From GCA-2717185 sp964474755 (lineage in GTDB: Bacteria > Pseudomonadota > Alphaproteobacteria > UBA8366 > GCA-2717185): 64,000 bases of DNA. A model generated the notes under the pieces. That model saw only the letters and a list, made by a program, of their open reading frames with translations. It was not told the DNA's origin and made no database searches. Shown here piece by piece: positions 24,533 to 33,253 of the stretch; the stretch's first letter is position 1, and each line of letters begins with the position of its first letter. The position numbers and the translations under genes were made by a program. Location: the NCBI GenBank assembly GCA_964474755.1, contig CAYYUG010000012.1, forward strand, positions 3,986 through 67,985, given 5' to 3'.

Positions 24533-26187
24533 CCTTCTAAGTCGAACCCATAAATTTCTCGCGCTATTTCTGGTGAAATTCGTTCCTCGCGAAGGTCGCG
24601 TTTGACTAGTTCTGGGTCCCGTTTCTCTGGCGATCCATAGCCGCCGGAGCCAGGGGTAACAATGGCGATGGCTTGGCCGGTATTGAGCCAGCCGACGCTT
24701 TTCTGGAAAGCGGCGACGCCTTCGTCACGTTCGATGCGGTAGGTGCCGCCGTCATGCCCACCAAGCAAGCCCCACGGCGCGGTCTTGGCGCGGGTGCCGC
24801 GGCAGTTGACGCGGCATTCGTCGTGTAGGGCACGTATTTTGCGGCGGAAGCTCATTCCACCGCGCCAGGTACCGCAGCCGCCGGAATCCTTGACCAATTC
24901 GTATCGTTCGACCCTTAGCGGGTATTCAGGCTCCAAACCCTCGACCGGCAGGTTACTGGTATTTGTGACGTGTACCTGTACACCGTCAAGCCCGTCTTTA
25001 GTTGCACGCGCGCCGAAGCCGCCGCCGAGCGTCTCTAGATAGACGTAGAAGCGGCCGGTACGCGGATTGATCCCGGTGAAGGTAGAGGATGTGACCGCGC
25101 CGTTGCAGGCGCCGGTCAGTCGTTCTGGAATTGCCTGTGCCAGAGCGCCGTGCACTACGTCGACCACACGTTGGCAGGTATTGGTGCGGCCGTTGACGGC
25201 TGCGGGTGAGACCGCGTTCAAGATAGAGCCTGGTTCGGCGCTCACGGTGATTGGTCGGAAGAGGCCAGCATTTGGCGGCGCATCAGGGTCGGTAACACAT
25301 TTGATAGCATAATAGACGGTGGCCAGGGTCGCCGTCTCCACCATGTTAAGCCCGGCACGGATTTGGGGCGGGTTGTCTTTGAAGTTGAGATGAATTTCCT
25401 CTCCTTTTACCGTGATCTCGACCTTGAAGGTGAGGGTATCATCCCATTCATCGCATTCGAACTGATCCTCGAAACTATAAACGCCGTCGGGGATAGTTGC
25501 GATGCCTGCACGCATGCGCCGCTCGGCATAGTCGAGCAATTCGTCGAAGGCGCGGGTCAACAGCGTCACTCCGTAGCGCTCACACAGCGTCTGGAAGCGC
25601 TGTACGCCGAACCGATTGGCTGCGATCTGCGCACGAAGGTCGGCGCGGCGCTCGTGCGGCACCTGGCAGTTAAGCAAGATCAGGTCGAGCACTTCCTCTT
25701 GAATGGCGCCGGCACGCTGTAGGCGGATTGGCGGGATGCGCAGGCCTTCCTGGAAAATATGTGCGTGCCCGCGATCAACGAAATCTGCATGGTGTGCCAA
25801 ATTTGTTGCCCAACCGACCAGCGCTTCGTCGAAGAAGATCGGCGCGGCTAGTACGATGTCTGGCAAGTGAGTGCCGCCGCCAGTGTAGGCGTCGTTGCCG
25901 ATAAACATATCGCCTTCGGAGATATCGGAGATGTCATGCCGCTTAAGGATTGCCTCGACCACGCCCATTAATGAGCCGAGGTGTATTGGGATATGCTCTG
26001 CCTGGTATAGTGTCCGACCAGCTGCGTCGAAGATAACGGTGGAGCAGTCTCGCCGTTCCTTGATGTTGGTGGAGTAGGAAGCGCGGACCAGAGTTTCGCC
26101 CATTTCGTCGGCGATGGAAGCGATTGCGTTGCCTATTACCTCAACGGTGACCGGGTCGACGGTGGCTATCGCTGTGGTATCCGCCAT
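24529..26187 (-). CDS. hyuB: Hydantoinase/oxoprolinase subunit B (HyuB family), third copy
   Basis: About 552 residues. ATG 26187 is preferred (TGATG junction with hyuA, AAGGAG 7 bases upstream); an in-frame GTG at 26190 is the only alternative. Conserved blocks include VDPVTVEVIGNAIASIADEM, HLGSLMGVVE, NDAYTGGGTHLPDI, NLAHHADFVD, GGFGARATKDG and GGCGTWRGG. The metal-site and core blocks differ clearly from copies 1 and 2, so this is an old paralogue rather than a recent duplicate. It works with the upstream hyuA; the nearest leftward gene before that pair encodes a molybdopterin hydroxylase subunit. Confidence 0.95.
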   Translation of the reverse strand: MADTTAIATVDPVTVEVIGNAIASIADEMGETLVRASYSTNIKERRDCSTVIFDAAGRTLYQAEHIPIHLGSLMGVVEAILKRHDISDISEGDMFIGNDAYTGGGTHLPDIVLAAPIFFDEALVGWATNLAHHADFVDRGHAHIFQEGLRIPPIRLQRAGAIQEEVLDLILLNCQVPHERRADLRAQIAANRFGVQRFQTLCERYGVTLLTRAFDELLDYAERRMRAGIATIPDGVYSFEDQFECDEWDDTLTFKVEITVKGEEIHLNFKDNPPQIRAGLNMVETATLATVYYAIKCVTDPDAPPNAGLFRPITVSAEPGSILNAVSPAAVNGRTNTCQRVVDVVHGALAQAIPERLTGACNGAVTSSTFTGINPRTGRFYVYLETLGGGFGARATKDGLDGVQVHVTNTSNLPVEGLEPEYPLRVERYELVKDSGGCGTWRGGMSFRRKIRALHDECRVNCRGTRAKTAPWGLLGGHDGGTYRIERDEGVAAFQKSVGWLNTGQAIAIVTPGSGGYGSPEKRDPELVKRDLREERISPEIAREIYGFDLEG

Positions 26188-28247
26188 CACGCAGCTCCTT
26201 CCTCAATAATCAGATTGTGGTAGGCATCCACACTTGCCATTTGGCCAGATAGGACGAAGGTCGTCGAATCCATCTGTTCGATCACTGCCGGTCCCACGAT
26301 GCGATTGCCGGTATGCAGCTGTTCACGGTCATAGACTGGTGTCTGGACAAATTCACTGACCTCAGGCATGAAGACCTTGCGAGGATCGAGCGTGGCGGAT
26401 GAAGGATCAACGCCGCCATCCGAATTTTTGATAAATTTTGGCTTCTCCACCACACCGTAGGCTTCTATACGGAAGGTCACGATCTCGATCGCTTCGTCCG
26501 CGGCGGTGTAGTCGTAAAGTCGCTCATAAGCGGTGTTGAAGTTATGCGTCAGCGCGTCGAGCAACGCGGTGTCGTGCTCCAAGTCGGGGACGGGGACATT
26601 GAGTTCGTAATTCTGTCCCGCATAGCGCATGTCCGCAGAAGCAACGAGACGGCGGCAATCGGGTGCGACAGTTTCAGCCTCGAACCAGGCGTTGGCATCC
26701 CTATGCAATTCAGCCATTACTTCGCGCACCGCGTCGACGGATTGTGCTTCCAGTCGCATGCGGCGTGTCACCGATAAATCGTGTCGCAGATCGGTCAGTA
26801 GTAGTCCCAAGGCACAGAGAATACCGGGATTCCGCGGCACCAAGATGCGCGGTATACCAAGTTCTCGGGCTAGTCGCCCGGCATGGACAGGTCCGCCGCC
26901 GCCAAATGGCATCAGGCTGTAGTCGCGAGGGTCATGTCCGCGCTGTATTGATATCAGGCGGATCGCGCGGGCCATGTTAGCTGTAACCACCCGCACGATG
27001 CCGGCGGCCGTATCCAGGGTTGAGAGGCCTAGTTTCTGGCCAAGTAATTCGATGGCGCGGATGGCCGGGTCTTGGTCGATTTTCATGCGACCGCCCAGGA
27101 GTTCCGTTGGATTGAGTACTTGCATAACTACGTTGGCGTCGGTCACCGTTGGCTCATCATTGCCAAGCCCGTAACAAATTGGTCCTGGAGCTGCCCCCGC
27201 GCTGCGCGGTCCAACCTTTAGGAAACCGCCACTGTCGACGTAGGCGATCGATCCGCCACCTGCACCGACTGTATGGATGTCAATCATAGGCACCTTCAGC
27301 GGGTAGCCATGAACGATGGCTTCTGTCGTCGTTTCCGGCCGACTGCCTTGGATTAACGATACGTCCGTTGAGGTGCCGCCCATGTCGAAGGTGATAATGT
27401 CCTTGGTGCCAACGGTACGGCCGGTTTCCAGAGCACCGACGACGCCAGTGCTGGGCCCGGACAGGACGGTGCGGACGGGCAAGATGGCTGCGGTCTCGAA
27501 TGTTATGGTGCCACCATTCGATTGGGTGATGTGCGGCACGGCATCTATGCCGGCTTCGCTTAGGCGGGGGGTTAGCTTCGACAGGTATCCTTTCATGACG
27601 GGGCCAAGGAATGCATTTACGACTGTAGTGCTCAGCCGTTCGAACTCGCGGAATTCTGGGCACACGCGGTGCGAAGCGGTGATGAAGGCGCTGCATAGCT
27701 CTTCTTCCAAGATCGCTACGACCCGTGCCTCGTGAGCTGGATCAATAAAGCTGTAGAGGAAACAGACGGCCGCGGCCTCTACGCCCATCTTGCGTAGCTT
27801 GCGAGCCTGTGCGCGTATCTCAACTTCATCGGGAGCTTGCTCAACGGTTCCATCAAAGAGCATCCGTTCCTGTACTTCGAGCCGCCGGTCGCGCGGTACG
27901 AGCGGTATCGGTTTGTCTGTCTGCAGGTCGTAAAGATGCGGCCTTGTTTGGCGGCCAAGATCAAGCAGGTCGCGGAACCCGTCATTAGTGATAAGGCCAG
28001 TCTTTGCGCCGCGCCCCTGTATCAGCGCGTTTGTTGCCACGGTTGTGCCGTGCCCGAAAAAAACGACTTGTGCTTCATCTCCGCTGAAACGAGAGACCGC
28101 TTCGTGAGCGCCTTCGGCGATAGCTTCGGAGGGGTCGTGCGGTGTACTCGAAAGTTTCCATACGGAAAAATGGCCGCTGGTTTCGTCGAGCAGGCAAACG
28201 TCGGTGAAGGTGCCTCCAGAATCGACACCAATGCGAAGAGAGGTCAT
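26187..28247 (-). CDS. hyuA: Hydantoinase/oxoprolinase subunit A (HyuA family), third copy
   Basis: About 686 residues from ATG 28247, which gives the canonical TSLRIGVDSGGTFTDVCLLDE start; the frame is open to 28409 but that extension is unlike the family. Other marks are FFGHGTTVATNALIQGRGA, FERLSTTVVNAF, VLSGPSTGVVGALE, the FDMGGTSTDVSL motif, GAGGGSIAYVD and APGPICYGLG. The ribosome site is poor. The stop overlaps the hyuB start. An 822-base region without a convincing gene separates it from the upstream molybdopterin gene on the same strand, so it probably has its own promoter. Confidence 0.95.
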   Translation of the reverse strand: MTSLRIGVDSGGTFTDVCLLDETSGHFSVWKLSSTPHDPSEAIAEGAHEAVSRFSGDEAQVVFFGHGTTVATNALIQGRGAKTGLITNDGFRDLLDLGRQTRPHLYDLQTDKPIPLVPRDRRLEVQERMLFDGTVEQAPDEVEIRAQARKLRKMGVEAAAVCFLYSFIDPAHEARVVAILEEELCSAFITASHRVCPEFREFERLSTTVVNAFLGPVMKGYLSKLTPRLSEAGIDAVPHITQSNGGTITFETAAILPVRTVLSGPSTGVVGALETGRTVGTKDIITFDMGGTSTDVSLIQGSRPETTTEAIVHGYPLKVPMIDIHTVGAGGGSIAYVDSGGFLKVGPRSAGAAPGPICYGLGNDEPTVTDANVVMQVLNPTELLGGRMKIDQDPAIRAIELLGQKLGLSTLDTAAGIVRVVTANMARAIRLISIQRGHDPRDYSLMPFGGGGPVHAGRLARELGIPRILVPRNPGILCALGLLLTDLRHDLSVTRRMRLEAQSVDAVREVMAELHRDANAWFEAETVAPDCRRLVASADMRYAGQNYELNVPVPDLEHDTALLDALTHNFNTAYERLYDYTAADEAIEIVTFRIEAYGVVEKPKFIKNSDGGVDPSSATLDPRKVFMPEVSEFVQTPVYDREQLHTGNRIVGPAVIEQMDSTTFVLSGQMASVDAYHNLIIEEGAA

Positions 28248-29069
28248 GGGAAGGAGCCGTATTGGTTTTACTGTTAGCGTTAAGGATAGGCGTCCGTGGG
28301 GAGGTGTAAAAGTCGTAATCAACTGCCCATATCTGCCAAGCTTCCGCCATCGACCGGAATCTGCAGCGACAGGTGACCTGGGAGGTGTCGACGATACCTC
28401 GACAGGCATTATGAAAGGAGTTCAGAGAATGGTGGGCGCAGGCAGTACCAATTGTGTCAAGCAAATCGTCAGAGCGCTCCAAAAATTGCGGGACCTGCAC
28501 ATGCGCTATCGTTGCAGTAAGTCGATTTTCAATATGTTGGCGTTGCCGTTGTCCCAAAGTGCATTTGTGTGTTTGATTGTTCCCGGATTACTAGCTGTAT
28601 ATGCGACAATTCATAAATTTACGTCGCTGCGGTAAAGGTCACTCAGGTACCGCGTGACACTTTTTTTAAATAGCATCGTGGAAGTCTTCGATCATATTCC
28701 GGTCGTTGACGACACTTTCTGCGTGTATTTTGAAGGATTTTACTTACCAGAATATCGCACGTTGTCGCTGCTAATCTTTGCTTTTCTCTGAGGCAGCTGA
28801 ACGCCTTCGTGCCATTAAAAATTAGTGCATCGGGCGGGGAATTTTGGACAAATGCGATTCTATCGGGGTCGGTCGGCTTTGTGTTCGGCGGCAGCATCAC
28901 CTATTCGATGAGCTGAGGAAATTTCTGTTACATCTCCCCTAACAAGGGACTATTTGTCGTGGTTGCGTTATTACTCTGCTCGATTCGCACGTAACAAGGT
29001 ACTGCGGCATCATGGCTTACCATCTTCCTGTAGGACGCGTATTTGTCAAAGATGTTCCTGTCATGGCAC
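28248..29069. other. 822-base region without a convincing gene; possible decayed membrane protein
   Basis: This stretch separates the third hyuA from the molybdopterin gene and must contain the hyuA promoter near its left end. On the plus strand two short frames could be one broken gene: 28654-28791 (GTG start, ending YRTLSLLIFAFL) and, one frame off, about 28758-28916 (LNAFVPLKISASG, then SGSVGFVFGGSITYS). Joined they read like hydrophobic segments of a membrane protein, but I recognise no family. The rest shows no gene, repeat or riboswitch. Confidence 0.2.
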
Positions 29070-31400
29070 TCAGCCTTGCATCGCCCTCCATACCTTCTCC
29101 GGGGTAGCTGGCATGTCAATTTCGGCAACGCCAAATCTGGCAAGCGCGTCCACGATGGCATTGATGACGGCAGGCATGCTGGCGGTTGGACCGGATTCGC
29201 CACAGCCTTTCACGCCGAGCGGATTGGTCATGCAAGTGGTCTCCGTCGTCGCCCAGTCAAAATTCGGCGTCTCGATTGCGCGGGGCAGGCAATAATCCAT
29301 GAAGGAGCCGGTCAGCAATTGACCCGAGCCCGGATCGTAGACCACTTCCTCGCATAAGGCCTGTCCGAGGCCGTTTGATACGCCGCCATGCAGTTGGCCC
29401 TCAAGCAGCATCGGGTTAATGATAGTGCCAAAATCGCTTACCATTGCGTAACGCGTCACCTGGACGTAGCCGGTGTCCTGGTCGATTTCGACCTCTGCCA
29501 CATGGCAGCCACATGGATAATTGTAGGCTCGGGCAACATAGTGGGCGTTGGCTTCCAAACCGAGGCCGTCACTGTCAGGTACGTTGGCACTGCTGAACGA
29601 GGCTTTGGCGACGGTGACGAGGTCGATATTACGATCTGTACCGGCGATGACAAAATTACCATTTTCAAACTCTATGTCGTCGGCGCTGGCTTCCAACATA
29701 TGTGCTGCGATCCGCTTACCTTTGTCGATGATCTCCTCGGAACTTTGTACAATGGCACCGCCGGCGACTGTAGTTGTCCGCGAGCCGCCAGTGCCTGACC
29801 CCGGTCCGATACGATCCGAGTCGCCCTGAACGATGTGAATATTGTCGAATGGCAAGCCGAGTTGAGTGGCGACGATCTGGCTGAATACGGTGGCATGGCC
29901 CTGGCCGTTCGTCTGGCCAGTTAATGTTACTGTCACAATGCCTGAGCTGTCGAACGTCATTCCGACACGATTGTCCATGAAACCATCAGGCTCCGTATAG
30001 ACGGCATAACCGAAGCCGAGCAGTTTGCCATTGGCCGCTGCACGTTGTTTGCGCTCGGCCAATTTCGCTTGGCCCCCAAGCGACAAGGCCTGGTTCATAT
30101 TAGCTTCGAAATCGCCGCTGTCATAAACCAGGCCCATAGCCGTCGTGTAAGGCATCTCATTTGCGGTTACGAGATTGCGCCGGCGTAATTCCGCCGGGTC
30201 CATCGCCATTTCACGAGCACCTTTGTCAATTAGGCGCTCAACCATGTAGCAAAATTCGGGTTTGCCCGCGCCGCGGAAAGCGGCCGTCGGCGTATTGTTG
30301 GTGAAAACGCATTGTGTCTCTGCGTAGAGCGTATCGATGCGGTAGACGTTGGTCAGTAGGCGCGTACCGCCCTTGGTTGGAATGATTGCTGCGCCACCGG
30401 TGTGGTAGGCACCCATGCTTGAGGTGGTCTGGCACCGGATCGCCAGGATCTTGCCCTCCTCGTTAAAAGCCATGCCCGCATGCATGACATGGTCGCGCGC
30501 GTGATAATCGGTCAGGAAAGCGTCACTGCGGCTTGGATACCATTTCACCGGCCGACCGAGTTTTTTAGCTGCCCAGGGGACGACAAGCTGTTCCGGATAT
30601 ATACCGTTTTTGATGCCGAACCCGCCGCCGACATCTGGCGTAATAAGGCGAATGTCTGAGAGTGGCACGTTGAGCCCGGGCTTTGCCATTGCCATGTGTA
30701 CGGGATTATTGCCTTGGGTTGGCGTATAGACCGTGTAGCGACCGCTCAACGGTTCGAATGAGGCCACGCAACCACGCGGTTCGGTCGCTCCAACGACGAT
30801 ACGGTTGTTTATCAGGTCAATTTCTGTGACGTGGGCGGCGGCGGCGAAGGCAGTATCGGTTGCGCTACGGTCGCCTGTTTCCCAGTCGAGCGCGATGTTG
30901 CTGTCGGTGCCTTCCCAGATAACTGGCGCATCCGTTTCGAGAGCCTTGTTTGTCTGAGTGACGCAGGGCAATTCCTGATATTCGATCGAGAGTAATTCAG
31001 ACGCGTCCGCTGCCTGCGCTGCAGTTTCGGCGATCACGACGGCGACGGTCTCGCCGGCATAGCGAGCGACATTGGTCGCCATCGCGCGTCGCGGAGGTAC
31101 GAAGAGAGGCGCGCCGTTGCGGTTTTCCACTGGTGCGTTGCCAAGGATTTCGCCGACGCCATCGGCCACCATGTCCGCACCGGTGAATACAGCGATGACG
31201 CCCGGTGCAGCTAGTGCGCCAACGCAGTCGATAGCGTTGATACGCGCATGGGCGTATGGCGATCGTACGAAATGGGCGTGCGCCTGGCCCGCCAAATCAA
31301 TGTCGTCGATAAACCGACTGCTGCCGGTGAGTAACGCCTCGTCCTCGATACGGGGGACGGAAACGCCGATGCCTTGTGATACAGGCGCGGTGTTTGGCAC
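29070..31400 (-). CDS. Xanthine dehydrogenase/CO dehydrogenase-family molybdopterin-binding large subunit, second copy
   Basis: A full-length 776-residue molybdenum hydroxylase large subunit starting at GTG 31400 with GGAG 8 bases upstream. It shows GIGVSVPRIEDEALLTG at the N terminus, DVGGGFGIKNG near residue 255, an AFRGAGKPEF loop near residue 372 close to the form II AYRGAGR type, and the catalytic glutamate in GVKGCGESGPTA near residue 728. It is only moderately similar to the copy at 13086. No FAD or 2Fe-2S subunit gene is adjacent, so it must borrow partners encoded elsewhere. Aldehyde or heterocycle hydroxylation is the likely chemistry. Confidence 0.93.
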   Translation of the reverse strand: MPNTAPVSQGIGVSVPRIEDEALLTGSSRFIDDIDLAGQAHAHFVRSPYAHARINAIDCVGALAAPGVIAVFTGADMVADGVGEILGNAPVENRNGAPLFVPPRRAMATNVARYAGETVAVVIAETAAQAADASELLSIEYQELPCVTQTNKALETDAPVIWEGTDSNIALDWETGDRSATDTAFAAAAHVTEIDLINNRIVVGATEPRGCVASFEPLSGRYTVYTPTQGNNPVHMAMAKPGLNVPLSDIRLITPDVGGGFGIKNGIYPEQLVVPWAAKKLGRPVKWYPSRSDAFLTDYHARDHVMHAGMAFNEEGKILAIRCQTTSSMGAYHTGGAAIIPTKGGTRLLTNVYRIDTLYAETQCVFTNNTPTAAFRGAGKPEFCYMVERLIDKGAREMAMDPAELRRRNLVTANEMPYTTAMGLVYDSGDFEANMNQALSLGGQAKLAERKQRAAANGKLLGFGYAVYTEPDGFMDNRVGMTFDSSGIVTVTLTGQTNGQGHATVFSQIVATQLGLPFDNIHIVQGDSDRIGPGSGTGGSRTTTVAGGAIVQSSEEIIDKGKRIAAHMLEASADDIEFENGNFVIAGTDRNIDLVTVAKASFSSANVPDSDGLGLEANAHYVARAYNYPCGCHVAEVEIDQDTGYVQVTRYAMVSDFGTIINPMLLEGQLHGGVSNGLGQALCEEVVYDPGSGQLLTGSFMDYCLPRAIETPNFDWATTETTCMTNPLGVKGCGESGPTASMPAVINAIVDALARFGVAEIDMPATPEKVWRAMQG

Positions 31401-31726
31401 GGGAAAACTCCTGATGATACGACGATCAAACGGATATGTCCGTTATTTGGAACGTATCAGACTCGAGCACCAAAACAAGCCCAGTAGCGTTCTTCGTAGC
31501 AGTAAGTAATAGTAAAATAACGAAGGTGCAAATGCGCCAATAGAAGGCAGACGCTGGTATGGATCCACACAAGCTTGATTGCGACCCGGAGTTATATACC
31601 CGCCGCGACGGGCTAATCCTTTTACGCGAAGGCATGAACATCTCGAAAAACTAATTATGGTCGGTTGAATCCCAAAATTTCAGGGGTTGCACCTGTAGTT
31701 CGAACTTCAAACCGCCGTGTGGTGCT
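31401..31726. other. Intergenic region upstream of the thiamine operon
   Basis: Divergent spacer between the leftward molybdopterin gene and the rightward thi operon. It holds one small open frame, 31559-31654 (31 residues, MDPHKLDCDPELYTRRDG start, GAAGG about 10 bases upstream); it has no recognised homologue and may be chance or a gene remnant. Otherwise nothing is recognised. Confidence 0.3.
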
Positions 31727-31754
31727 TTGCATTCCCGAACGCTTGTCTTAGAAT
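31727..31754 (+). promoter_or_regulatory. Candidate sigma-70 promoter of the thi operon
   Basis: TTGCAT at 31727-31732 and TAGAAT at 31749-31754 are separated by 16 bases, a reasonable -35/-10 pair. Transcription would start near 31761, just at the 5' edge of the TPP aptamer, which is where a riboswitch leader should begin. Confidence 0.5.
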
Positions 31755-31762
31755 TATTATAT

Positions 31763-31840
31763 AGCTGGGGTGCCGGGCCCGTGTCCGGCTGAGATTACAC
31801 CCAAAGAACCTGACCTGGATAATGCCAGCGTAGGGAGCAG
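31763..31840 (+). promoter_or_regulatory. TPP riboswitch (THI element)
   Basis: The conserved aptamer core is complete. The P2 strand GGGGTG (31767-31772) pairs with CACCC (31798-31802); P3 is GCCGG/CCGGC around a short loop; CTGAGA (31789-31794) is the pyrimidine-binding J3-2 motif; and CCTGGATAATGCCAGCG plus TAGGGA (about 31814-31836) form the pyrophosphate-binding arm. The GGGAG at 31833-31837 also serves as the ribosome site for the TTG start at 31844, so ligand binding should hide it: translational repression of thiOSG by thiamine pyrophosphate. No terminator hairpin follows the aptamer. Confidence 0.96.
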
Positions 31841-31843
31841 ATT

Positions 31844-33022
31844 TTGACAAACGCTCCGACAAAAGGATTTTCTGCCAAACCGACAGTCGCCATTGTGGGT
31901 GGCGGTATATGTGGTCTCGGTATCGGCTGGCGGCTCGCGGCGGCGGGCTGTGCCGTCGACCTTTTTGAAAAGGGGCTGGCCGGCCGCGAAGCAAGCTGGG
32001 CGGCGGCTGGTATGTTGGCTGCCAATGTCGAAACAGAACCTGGCGAAGAAGCGCTGCTCGCACTCAATCTGGAAAGTCAGGCGGCATGGCCTAATTTTGC
32101 GACGGAGTTAAATGCGGTGTCGGGTGTTGATCTGGGCTACCGTGACGAGGGAACGCTGGTCGTTGCAGCGCACCGTGACGATACTGCTGAACTTCGAAAC
32201 ACCTATGAATTCCATCGCAGCCTAGGTCTCGAGGTCGAATGGCTGACCGGCGGACAGGCTCGGCGGATGGAACCTCATCTGGCACCAGGCATCAGTGCGG
32301 CCGTATCGAGTATTAAGGATCACCAAGTCGACAACCGTCAGCTCGTGCGGGCGTTGCACGAAGCTTTCCTGCGTTCGGGCGGCCAGTTGCATGAGAACAC
32401 AGCGGTTGAGGCGGTCGACGTTGAGGCCCGGCAGGTTAAAGGGGTCCAGGTTGCCGGCCGGCGCCACAATGCTGAAATGGTTCTGTTGGCGGCTGGTGCA
32501 TGGTCCTATGATATCGACGGTGTCCCATCGGTTGCGCGACCTCCGGTCCGTCCTTTGAAAGGTCAAGTAATAGCGCTGAAAATGGATGCGCGAGCACCAG
32601 TTATTGATCGCGTAATCTGGGGACCGGGCATTTATATGGTGCCGCGCCGAGACGGCACGCTGATCCTAGGTGCGACGGTTGAAGAGAAAGGTTTCGATAG
32701 TGATCTTACGGCAGGCGGGGTTTTTCGGCTCTTGGAAGCTGCCTGGGAAATACTGCCGCAGATAGAGGAATTGCCGATCAAAGAGATGTGGGTTGGATTT
32801 AGACCAACGAGCCGTGACGACGCCCCAATTCTGGGCCCGACGCCTGTTGATGGTCTAGTCATTGCAACAGGCCACCACCGCAACGGCGTCTTGTTAGCGC
32901 CGCTCACCATTGACGCGGTTAGTGCCTTCATGCTGGATGGTACGGTAGCTCAATCGATTGAGCCGTTTGGTGTCGGGCGCTTCTGCGTTGGAACGCCCGT
33001 TAAAGCAGGAAGTAAGGAATGA
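31844..33022 (+). CDS. thiO: Glycine oxidase ThiO
   Basis: A 392-residue FAD-dependent amine oxidase of the DAO family. The dinucleotide-binding motif VAIVGGGICGLGIGWRLA is at residues 15-32, followed by FEKG and the REASWAAAGMLAAN block typical of ThiO. Near the C terminus GFRPTSRDDAPILGPTPVDGL and the TGHHRNGVLLAPLT block are present. ThiO oxidises glycine to dehydroglycine, the nitrogen and carbon donor for the thiazole ring. It starts with TTG, 6 bases after a GGGAG inside the TPP riboswitch, and its stop overlaps thiS (ATGA). Position and riboswitch make the assignment secure. Confidence 0.95.
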   Translation: MTNAPTKGFSAKPTVAIVGGGICGLGIGWRLAAAGCAVDLFEKGLAGREASWAAAGMLAANVETEPGEEALLALNLESQAAWPNFATELNAVSGVDLGYRDEGTLVVAAHRDDTAELRNTYEFHRSLGLEVEWLTGGQARRMEPHLAPGISAAVSSIKDHQVDNRQLVRALHEAFLRSGGQLHENTAVEAVDVEARQVKGVQVAGRRHNAEMVLLAAGAWSYDIDGVPSVARPPVRPLKGQVIALKMDARAPVIDRVIWGPGIYMVPRRDGTLILGATVEEKGFDSDLTAGGVFRLLEAAWEILPQIEELPIKEMWVGFRPTSRDDAPILGPTPVDGLVIATGHHRNGVLLAPLTIDAVSAFMLDGTVAQSIEPFGVGRFCVGTPVKAGSKE

Positions 33023-33228
33023 GCAAGCAGATTCAGGTGAATGGTATTGGGAAAACCGTCGATGCCACTACAATCGCCGATATCCTGCACGAGGAGGGCG
33101 TTGATGACAGCGCGCCATTTTTGGCTGTGGCTCTAAACGGTGCCGTCGTGCCGCGCCGTGAATGGAACAGCCTCCGGCTTTCTGCAGGCGACGCCATAGA
33201 GATTGTGAAACCTGTTTCCGGCGGCTGA
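33019..33228 (+). CDS. thiS: Thiamine biosynthesis sulfur carrier protein ThiS
   Basis: A 69-residue ubiquitin-like protein ending in the required Gly-Gly (VSGG), whose terminal carboxylate is adenylated and thiocarboxylated to carry sulfur to the thiazole. The beta-grasp pattern is visible: IQVNGIGKTV, the VALNGAVVPRREW strand and the GDAIEIVKPVSGG tail. It overlaps thiO by 4 bases and precedes thiG by 22-31 bases. The activating enzyme ThiF is not encoded here. Confidence 0.95.
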   Translation: MSKQIQVNGIGKTVDATTIADILHEEGVDDSAPFLAVALNGAVVPRREWNSLRLSAGDAIEIVKPVSGG

Positions 33229-33253
33229 CGCTGGTAATAAAAAGATTAGAGTG

